The notes beneath the pieces are model-generated. The model had not been told where the DNA came from, ran no database searches, and saw only the letters and a list, made by a program, of their open reading frames with translations. Below are positions 56,071 to 64,000 of a DNA stretch of 64,000 nt, piece after piece; position 1 is the first letter of the stretch; every line of letters begins with the position of its first letter. Both the position numbers and the translations under genes were made by a program. Location: positions 16,102,606 to 16,166,605 of the forward strand of contig CAXKWD010000003.1 in NCBI GenBank assembly GCA_964059195.1. Reading direction: 5' to 3'. This DNA is from Ectobius pallidus (taxonomy: Eukaryota; Arthropoda; Insecta; Blattodea; Ectobiidae).

Positions 56071-56788
56071 GTACAGTGAGTCCCACGCAAGTGTTGGCCA
56101 ATGACGCGGGTTTCTGCGTCGCGGCTGGCACAGCTCCAACTCCCGAGCGATCGGGTAAAATATCTACGCAAATAATGCCGCGGTTGGTGTAATGATTCAG
56201 GTTCTCACATTTACAGTTAAAATTACAACGAAAATAACCACGTACCTCATCACAAGAGATGTTGGAAATGTTCTCCTCTTGCATAAGCACAACACTGACA
56301 CCTTTTTTAGGGAATTTTCTTTCACGCGCGTAAGATCAGCTTCCGAGATAGAGTTAATTTCTCTTGTGATATTGTCTTTTAAGTTCTTCTTGTGTATGGG
56401 AAATTGACCTATACACTTTATTTGTCAAGTTTCCCCATAAATAATATTTACATACTGTTAGAACAATTTGATGACAATATCACATTGGCCTATCACAAGA
56501 GAAGGTAACTCTGTCTCGGAAACTGAACTTACGCGCGTGAAAGAAAATTTCCTAAAAAGGTGCCAGTATTGTCTGGATGCAAGAGGAGAACATTTCCATC
56601 ATCTCTTGTGATGAGGTACGTGGTTATTTTCATTGTAATTTTAACTATAAATGTGATAACCTGAATCATTACAACGACCGAGGCATTACTTGCGTAGATA
56701 TTTCACCCGATCGCTCGGGAGTTGGAGCTGTGCCAGCCGCGACGCAGAAACCCGCGTCATTGGCCAACTCTTGCGTGGGACTCAATGT
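56071..56788. repeat. Foldback element with arms of about 310 bp
   Basis: Left arm 56071-56380 is the near reverse complement of 56475-56788, with a 95-bp A/T-rich loop. Both arms read outward as the same peptide (CDEVRGYF..CNFN, GVGAVPAATQKPASLAN). Terminal GAGTCCCACGCAAG is inverted at the far end. Confidence 0.9.
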
Positions 56789-56954
56789 ATTTCGGTATTA
56801 ATGTAAATGTTGTTTGTTTTTAGTATGTAAGTTAAATGACGTGTCCAATATCAGTCTTGTATTGATCTTAGGGACGAAATAAATCTAAATCTAAATGAAG
56901 CACAGCTATTATCATTGAATACAACTCTGAAAGTGAATAAGTCTCTTTTGAAAA

Positions 56955-57062
56955 AAAAAGTCTTCCATTGTCAGCAATCAGAAAAACATGAGATTGCAAG
57001 AGGTGAAGAAAAAATATTTGCATTGTCAGCAATCAGAAAAACATGAGTTTGCAAGAGGTAAA
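56955..57062. repeat. Two-copy tandem duplication (about 56 bp)
   Basis: CATTGTCAGCAATCAGAAAA..GCAAGAGGT occurs twice. Just upstream (56,870-56,895) AAATCTAAATCTAAATGA resembles a retroposon tail. 57,070-57,560 holds one unassigned frame (57163-57372) and a patch (CGTATTTACTCGAATATAAC) seen in insect DNA transposons. Confidence 0.8.
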
Positions 57063-57564
57063 AATCTATAAAGATGCCCATTAAAGTAATACATTATTTG
57101 ATCCGATCTTGCAGCTCAGTGGCGCTTCTTGAGTTTGTTTAATAAGGCTCCCATTAAGGTAATTGGCTGGCACAGTAGGTAAACATTTGCAGAAAATATA
57201 TCAAACAGGACGAGAAGCGGGTTTCAAGAAACTTCAATCACAAAATTGGTGTAATAACACAAGCGTATCTGATCTCCAACTGTTTACAATGCCACGAGTC
57301 ATTACTGGATTACTCCGGCATACGAGAGTTGAGTTGAAACGAAATCCTGTATCTCCGTATTGTTATCTATAGCCTACAGGATGTTGCAAAATATATAACA
57401 ATTTTGCGAAGCATGGTACATTCTAGGTAGGAAATACCGTATTTACTCGAATATAACGCCCCCTCGGATTTAATGCGCACCCCGATTTTGAAACTTGAAA
57501 TCATAAAAAAAAGAGTAAGATAGATATTTTATTTGGAATTTTGTCATAGTATTAAGGGAATAAG

Positions 57565-57800
57565 GGGTACGCCGTAGAAAAGTCGTTGAGGTGCTACGCT
57601 ACAAATCGGAAGGTCGCGGGTTCGATTCCTCATGAGGTCGTTGGAGTTTTTCAATTGGCCTAATCCTTCTGGTGGCACTATGGCCCTGGGGTCGACTCAG
57701 CCCCTAACATAAATGAGTACAAGGAGCAATCCTGGGGGTAAAGTCGGCCTGTGCGTAAGGCAGACAACCTTACCACCTTCACGTGCCGAATGTCCTAAAA
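57565..57800 (+). mobile_element. SINE family 3 copy
   Basis: GGTCGCGGGTTCGATTCCTC, GTTGGAGTTTTTCAATTGGC and CAACCTTACCACCTTCACGT match 49990-50275. 57,801-58,285 is A/T-rich spacer. Confidence 0.85.
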
Positions 57801-58291
57801 TCTGAAAATAAACCAAGTATATTTGATATGCGTTTTAAACTTTTTTGGAGTTATTTTCCGTTATGTTATTACAAATTTAAGACAGACTATTGTATTCTAA
57901 AGGGCACATTAGGCCTCTGCATTTAAGGTTTAAGACGATGTTGTCCCTGTGCACAGAAACTATTTTCCTTATTGAAATACACTTAAATATTTGTAATATT
58001 ACTTATTAAAGTCCCCTTTTTAATATATTTCAGAAAAACTGTTGTAACAAGTCCTCATAAATTTTATATACTACACAAACGAAACTCTCCAACAAACAAA
58101 GTAGCAGTCTATAAACTATACATAATATGCAAAGGTAAAATAAGATTGATCCACTTAATGAACAAATGAAGCATAAAATAATAGCCTAACATAACGATTA
58201 ACGATTAACGATATAACGATTTAATTTTAAGAAAATTATATAATTTTGTTATTAAGTCATTTTATATTAGAGTGCCGTGCAGAAAAGTTTT

Positions 58292-58640
58292 CTACCGAGC
58301 AGGTTTGCCGAGATGGTAACGTCTTGGACTCGCATTCTGGAGGTCCCAGGTTCAAATCCCGGGGCCGTCCAATACCACATGGGTTTTCTCATGGTTTTCC
58401 AAGTCATAAAGGCAAATGCCGAATTGAATATTTACATACCACGAATCATCCTCAACATTTCATCCCGTATCATATCCATTTAGGCCTAAATTAATGTCAG
58501 TTGAAATTTACTCCATTAATTACACCGACAGTAGAAACAATTGACAAGCAATAGTTCCATGGCCTACCCTACTGTATAGACACAGTTCCCGAACTCCTGA
58601 TATAGCCTCGAAGGTAAAAGGAGTATAAACACAGCTGAAA
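58292..58640 (+). mobile_element. SINE family 1 copy
   Basis: Head ACCGAGCAGGTTTGCCGAGA, B box GGTTCAAATCC, and tail CCCGAACTCCTGATATAGCC..GGAGTATAAACACAGC ending in (AAT)n. 58,641-58,998 is spacer. Confidence 0.85.
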
Positions 58641-59001
58641 TAATAATAATAAAAAAGAGTTTTCTCTGTATTGTAAATAGAGTTTCATATCATAGAACCA
58701 ATGAAAACATAAAATTAATGCAATGAAAATAGACAGTGCAAGTGCGTTATAATTAACTAACAAGATAGGTTGCATTTGTTTTCTTGGTAAACAGAGGGCA
58801 GAGTTGCCAGGTGACGGCCATATTAATGTGACGTGCAGTCAGATGTCACTTGCTATCCGTGTGTTGTGTGTGCTGACAGAACACACGCATGTGTTACGCT
58901 CTTTAAAAGAATACCTTGGAGCTTAAGTGGGCTTTGTGGAATAAATATAACAAAACTAGATATTTTCATTCAGTAATGAAACTAGGTCTATCTATCTTCT
59001 A

Positions 59002-59510
59002 TCTATATTAATAAAAGGAAGTGTCTGTCTGTCTGTCTGTCTGTCCGCGAAACCCAGCGAAATCTACTCAACGCAGAGATCTGAAATTTTAATCATAGGT
59101 GGACTGAAGGGTCGGAAAATGCACCTCGAAGCCGGAATTTTAATTTTCGCTTTCCTTCGCGAGTTATGAGTGAAAAAAGGGCAGAAAAAGTGCATTTTTT
59201 GCGTTTTCGAAGCATCGGTTTTGAGTAAAACATTTCAATGTCAAATCAATTACAGTTGGCTTTGGCTATTTTTGTCATGCCTTGGACATAAAAGCATCGC
59301 TATCGCTTGAATGTTGTAAGCTCACGATGGTCGATTCATTTGTTTATAATGTCAAGGCCCGCAGACGTATGAAATTTTCAACATACACAGAAGAGGGATA
59401 ATCAATATAGGCCTAAATAAGGTCAAACAGTGTTCGATTTGGACAAACTCACTATACACTATATGATTTTTGTAATAATTATCGCGGGCGAAGCCTCGGG
59501 CACATGCTAG
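59002..59510 (+). mobile_element. Non-autonomous Helitron copy (509 bp)
   Basis: Starts TCTATATTAATAAAAGGAAG after A and ends CGCGGGCGAAGCCTCGGGCA..CTAG before T. Closely related to 31273-31996. Confidence 0.85.
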
Positions 59511-59719
59511 TATGGAATAACAGGAAACCGAGCGAGATTTTTTACACTTTCCCCTTCGCCCCATTCGATAAAATATGCTAAGAAAAACTGGACATTTAGC
59601 AATTACATAAATACACTTTTTGTTCGAATTATACGCTTATTACGTGTGACGTAACGGTGTCATTATGATACTCATTTAGAAACAGATCTTAATTATGACA
59701 TCGGTGTGGTATTTAGATA

Positions 59720-60360
59720 TCGAGTATGGTAATGAAGGATATTTAAATACTGAAACTGTAAATTTTCTTGGTTTTTCAATTGATGCTAGATTAGACTGGA
59801 ACAAACATATAAGGTAGATCGCTTAGCATCCAAGATGTGCACAGGAATTTATTTATTAAGAAGACTGTGTTAGCTTAGGTGTTTTAAAAACTGTTTATTT
59901 CAGTCAGTTCCATAGTCATTTGTCAGCCCTCTGTAATAAGGCTATTCAAATTACAGAAAAAAGCTATAAGATTAATATATGGCCTTTCTCCACAAAGTCA
60001 TTGCAGGCAGAGCTTTATTAATCTTGGTATTATGACTGTATATGCTGTTTTTATTTATCAGTGTGTTGTGTAAATGACAGAAAAGGTTTGTACCTATGAA
60101 GAGCTTGGGATGTCACACAATATGGTACTAGGTACAGAAACAACTTATCATTATTTAAATGCAATTATAACAAGACACAGAAGACTTTTTACTATGTTTG
60201 TTTCTGTTAAGTTTTTTAATGCACTTCCTGAATCTATACAATCGTTACCTTTTAATCGATTTAAACTTAGAATAAAGAATTTGCATTACTAGTAATTGTA
60301 TATATAGTTTTAATGAATTTTTTGAATCATTAAGATCAAGGAGCTAATTAATTATGTATG
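59720..60360 (+). mobile_element. Non-LTR retrotransposon 3' end, decayed
   Basis: Broken frames read VNFLGFSIDARLDWNKHI, then a clean frame to 60292 with VKFFNALPESIQSLPFNRFK, the C-terminal end of a jockey/CR1-like LINE. The 3' untranslated part resumes at 61127-61235 (GCGCTTGATGTACTCAAG..GCAATAAAAAGATATC) after the 60363 element. Confidence 0.8.
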
Positions 60361-60362
60361 TA

Positions 60363-61124
60363 CAGTCGGTCAAATAAAAAACGTCGGGCGGTATTTGATT
60401 AAGTATCACGAACGAGCATATGCGCATGTACAGAAAGACTTAAGGTTAGGTTCACACCTGCCTCTTGTCGCTCCATGTATTTTCTTGATTATTTAGTCAG
60501 TTTTGTTCCAAAACAAACATGTATAAAAGGCTGTGGCTATATGCCTCAAATCCGCCATATTCTTGGTTGCAAATTCTTATAATATTAATAATTAATAAAT
60601 TCGCAAGGAATATGATTATTCAAGGAGCATTTTTTAAAGATTTTATTTTATAATACCGGTACTTGTAGTGCAAAACCAATAATTTACGTTCAACTTCTGC
60701 AACCATCGAAATATGCGGCCGGCCAGATCCACGATTCCTATGAAAACTTCCGGTCGCATTAAGAAATATGGTCTTTAAGAAATATGGAACCTTCTCGATG
60801 CTTCAGAGGCCGACAAATGCAGGTCAGTTACAGCCCTAACTACACTTTCTTTCAAGCTAGCATTTGTAGGCCTATGTGGCGCGATGACACACAGCAAAAT
60901 GAATTATGACAATACATTAAGTTGAATATCGTGTGTTGCGCTTTCCGCGTAGTTCATTTTTTCCCTCGTTGTTCATTTTTTTCCCTCCTGTCGCATGGCC
61001 TCATATGTTCCGAGAATGTCCTGTATTTTATGTTTGGTTATAGGAAACTTGTGAACTAATCCGTTAAAACTTTAATTCTAACTGCATACGAGTCCCGACG
61101 TTTTTTATTTGACCGACTTTACTG
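60363..61124. mobile_element. Tc1-like non-autonomous element, TA target
   Basis: Left end CAGTCGGTCAAATAAAAAAC; right end inverted CAGTAAAGTCGGTCAAATAA. TA lies on each side, and removing it rejoins the LINE tail. No transposase frame. Confidence 0.85.
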
Positions 61125-61399
61125 TACACTTAACAGGAGATTATCTGTGTTTTTATTTGATTTTGACGATTGTAATGCGCTTGATGTACTCAAGTGTCTC
61201 TGCAATAAAAAGATATCTATCTATTATTTTCGAATATGGAACGATCTTGAGACCTTGTGAGTAGCAGCTGAAAACTGCTTAGTAATCAACCTGTATTTAA
61301 AAGAAAATCAATTCTGTTTGTGTTAATCTTAATATCATACTAAAACGAATATTCAATTCGTGTTGTCAAAATCCGTTGTTCTTATAACAAAGCACGAAA

Positions 61400-62570
61400 G
61401 TAATTATTAAGTGCCAGTATGGTACTTTATCAGATTGTGTGTGGGGACGAAAAATGTCTGTCCGTCTGTCTGTCCGTCCGTGTGTCTGTACGCGCCATAA
61501 CTCAAATACGCTTTTTCGGGTTTTCATGAAACTTGGAAAACACATTTATAATGTCAATGGGAAGAACCCTATTGATATTGAACCAAATTGGTTCACCGGT
61601 ACCGGAGTAATGTCCAATTTAGTGCCTATTTTAATAGATTGTATCGGATTTCCATGAAACTTGGTATACCCATTTATGACGTCCATGAGAAGTGCCCTAT
61701 TGAATTTGAACCTAATTGGTTCACCGGTACCGGAGTAAAACCCAATTTAGTGTCTACTATAAAGGCTTTAAACGCTTTATCGGATATTTATGAAACTTCG
61801 TATACGCATTTATAATGTCCATGGGAAGACGTTTATTGATATTGGACCAAATCGGTTGGCCAGTACCGGAATAATGCCCAATTTAGTGTTTTTATGTTAA
61901 TATATAAGAAGTCGCGATAACTCAAATATGCTTTATTGGATTTTCCTGAAATTTTGTATACCCATTTATAATGTACGTGGAAGAACGTCTACTGATATTG
62001 GACCAAATCGGTAGAGCGGTACAGGAGTAAAACCCAATTTAGTGTATATTTTAAGGACGCCGTAACTCAAATACGATTTACCGGATTTTTATGAAACTTG
62101 GTATACACATTTATAATATCCATGGGAAGACGTCTATTCATAATGGATAAAATCGGTTGACCTGTTTCGGAGTAATGCTCAATTTAGTGCCTATTTTATG
62201 ATAATATACGTATTCGAAAGAATTTATAAAAAAAAAATGAAAATCAGTTATCTTGACAACATAGCCTATTGTTTTACTGTGATCATATAAGGCCTTGGAA
62301 ATTAAAATACAGGTAGCTTTGACAAAAAACACTATTGATTTACATGCGCTTATCCAACTAGACCGTTAAAATAACCCAGGTGGCCGAGATGGTAGACCTT
62401 TCTTCTTCCGTAAGCCCTGCTTAATGAATAAATCTGGAGCTTAACTTGGAAATCAATTTTTAAAAAAACATATTCTGCATATCATAATTGCAGTCATAAC
62501 TGATTAAACAAAAACATACTGGCACTTTGTTACATCAGTTTACCTCATTTTATTGTTCTTTTGTTTGTTA
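61400..62570 (+). repeat. Dispersed repeat D, long copy with five internal tandem units
   Basis: After the head ATTATTAAGTGCCAGTATGG and a GTCTGTCC run, units of about 135-145 bp repeat five times (61,495-62,190). Each has CATGAAACTTGG, ATAATGTCCATGGGAAGA, CGGTACCGGAGTAA and CCAATTTAGTG. The usual D 3' part follows, including a remnant tRNA-like AGGTGGCCGAGATGGT. Confidence 0.85.
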
Positions 62571-63249
62571 ACTTTACACTTGTAATTATTGTAATTGAGA
62601 TTTGTTGTTTTAATTAATTGATTTCAGTGTTCTTTTGTAGTTGTTCTTAATGTTGTTATTTACTTGATTGTCAAAGAGTCCACTACGTAAGTAGTTTACT
62701 TTAGTAAACTTAATAAATAAAAAATAATCAATATTTCTTTTTATCTGTTGGTTGATCTATTTTAACAGTTTGTTATATACTTGTTTCCTTGTTTGCTTAT
62801 TCGCCCTCAATGTAAATAGATTTTACAATTATTATTATATTATTAAAAATGAATATACCACCAGTTTAGCAAATCAACACAATGGTCATTTCCCTGATCT
62901 AACTCTATTAATAAATTTAACAATTTTATGGCAAACAGATCGATTAGTTTAGTATTATTTCGTATTTTGCAATGTGTAAAGCAGAATTATTGGTAGGCTG
63001 TTAATTTTCTCAAACAACAGTATTTCTTATTTTTTCTAATTCGAATGTCTTTCTAACAGCCGTAAAAATCTATTTCCTTTGATATCAATTTTGACTTTAA
63101 ATTTTTATTATTTTTCCATGCTTAAGCTCCATAAATGTAAAAGTTCTTTTCACTATTGACTTGTATGTTACTATAGTTATCAGTATTAATATTTTGTTAT
63201 AATCATTATCAAACTATAGTTACTTCAATATATAGTTACTTTGACTGTT
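62571..63249. other. Spacer with no recognised feature
   Basis: Very A/T-rich; no gene or named repeat. Confidence 0.4.
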
Positions 63250-63400
63250 TTATCATAGGTAATCCCACGAGAGGTTACGAGTTTATCGATAGATTCGCGA
63301 CTGCGCAGCAGGAGCGAATTTATCTTATGAAACTCGTAACCTCGAGTTGGATTTATTAAGACTATTTCACGAATAAAATGTAATAGATTACATGAATAAT
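63250..63400 (-). repeat. Repeat F, uninterrupted copy
   Basis: The minus strand runs CATTTTATTCGTGAAATAGT, CTTAATAAATCCAACTCG, GCTCCTGCTGCGCAGTCG and CTCTCGTGGGATTACCTATG without a break, showing the order of the F pieces elsewhere. Confidence 0.8.
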
Positions 63401-63889
63401 AATAATTACTTTCTTCTTGTTAGTTTAAAATGAAATCATTAATACTGTCAGTTGTCAGATCACGGCATACTAAATAAATGAACAGTCTCCATAATGGAAT
63501 ACTAATCAATGCTACCAACGTATATTGACAAAATACCGTAGTGAACCACTACCAACGTATATTGATAAAATGCCGTAGTTAACCTAAAAATCAAGATACG
63601 AAATAAAGACACATTTTAATTCAAGAACGTAATTTTAATATATGAGCAAACTGTTGCATTTCAGTTTCTTTAGTCAATATTTGTACTTATGTTCCTCACA
63701 AAACTATTGGAACTGGATCCATATGCATTTTCTATTTCTTTCGGTATTTTGTGGCCTAGCTTCCTTTATAATAATGTCAATTTCGTCAACAGATGCATTA
63801 CCAAACTTGAGGCTGCCATTTCTGTTTTCAATTTAGCGCCGACAATGGATGACGTAATCTAGTATCACTGCATACCGATACTGTTACAG

Positions 63890-64000
63890 TTCAGTAACGA
63901 ACAGCGTGTTTTACCCGATAAAATGCTATCCTCGCGATTCCTACAAGAATATTATTGTAAGATAAACGGCCGTGATTGGTCTATATCCGAGGATTTGCTA
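63890..64000 (-). repeat. Dispersed repeat E, cut by the window edge
   Basis: The minus strand matches 29745-29885 (CCTCGGATATAGACCAATCA, GATAAACGGCCGTGATTGG). 63,401-63,889 holds one 64-codon frame without resemblance and a duplicated ACCAACGTATATTGA. Confidence 0.75.

Noticed and set aside
56030..56801. Matching 75-86-codon frames in opposite directions, like a duplicated gene pair
   Set aside because: They are the two arms of a foldback element; no start or splice evidence.
1..64000. CRISPR arrays, bacterial operons, riboswitches
   Set aside because: The tandem arrays lack direct-repeat/spacer structure, and tRNA, SINE, LINE and intron features show eukaryotic nuclear DNA.

Overview
The window is repeat-rich, AT-rich animal nuclear DNA, most likely from an insect with a large genome. 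The abundance of short TAGGCCTA-type words and the mix of tRNA-headed SINEs, non-LTR elements, mini-Helitrons, hAT-like elements and mariner remnants suggest a cockroach-like (Blattodea) genome; that taxonomic guess comes from general impression only. I see no conserved host protein gene. Almost everything outside the first 5.2 kb is interspersed repeat, tandem repeat or unassignable spacer.

Region 1 (about 1-5,200). After a hexanucleotide tract comes a compact gene cassette unlike the rest of the window. It holds a 395-residue BED-finger/acidic protein (767-1954), two small cysteine-containing ORFs (2460-2777, 2786-3034), and an ORF overlapping the last one by 11 bases (3024-3524). A convergent minus-strand gene with one short predicted intron (3785-4648) faces them. 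TATA boxes sit before three of the genes, and back-to-back poly(A) signals lie between the converging units. This looks like the gene block of an integrated DNA virus or large virus-like transposon, but no polymerase, integrase, ATPase or recognisable capsid gene is present, so the element type is unresolved. An intact tRNA-Leu(UAA) follows at 5075-5157.

Region 2 (5,200-23,000). A very homogeneous 129-bp minisatellite (5862-6708), two head-to-tail Helitron copies (7212-8496), a hAT-like element with an exact 8-bp target duplication (11938-12944), SINEs, a long-TIR MITE family (called MITE-G), a 598-bp Helitron, a palindromic mariner derivative (18431-19073) and a 54-bp perfect hairpin flanked by a 12-bp duplication (21491-21669).

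Region 3 (23,000-36,600). A three-level nest of DNA elements (23521-25321), a second palindromic mariner (26759-27422), a Helitron whose empty target can be read from related repeats in the window (31273-31996), and an older repeat carrying two copies of a 450-bp element (called K, 32760-34260). An uninterrupted copy of that host repeat lies at 55376-55890.

Region 4 (36,600-64,000). Non-LTR retrotransposon 3' ends, a 587-bp tRNA-headed SINE inserted in one of them (37794-38380), further hAT-like and Helitron insertions, a tRNA-like gene inside a short inverted repeat (42315-42467), SINEs with exact 12-13-bp target duplications, a 700-bp foldback (56071-56788), a TA-flanked CAGT...ACTG element (60363-61124) and a dispersed family (called D) with internal tandem units (61400-62570).

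The recurring feature is nesting. Several families can be delimited by target duplications or by comparison with empty copies in the same window, which gives a relative order of insertion.
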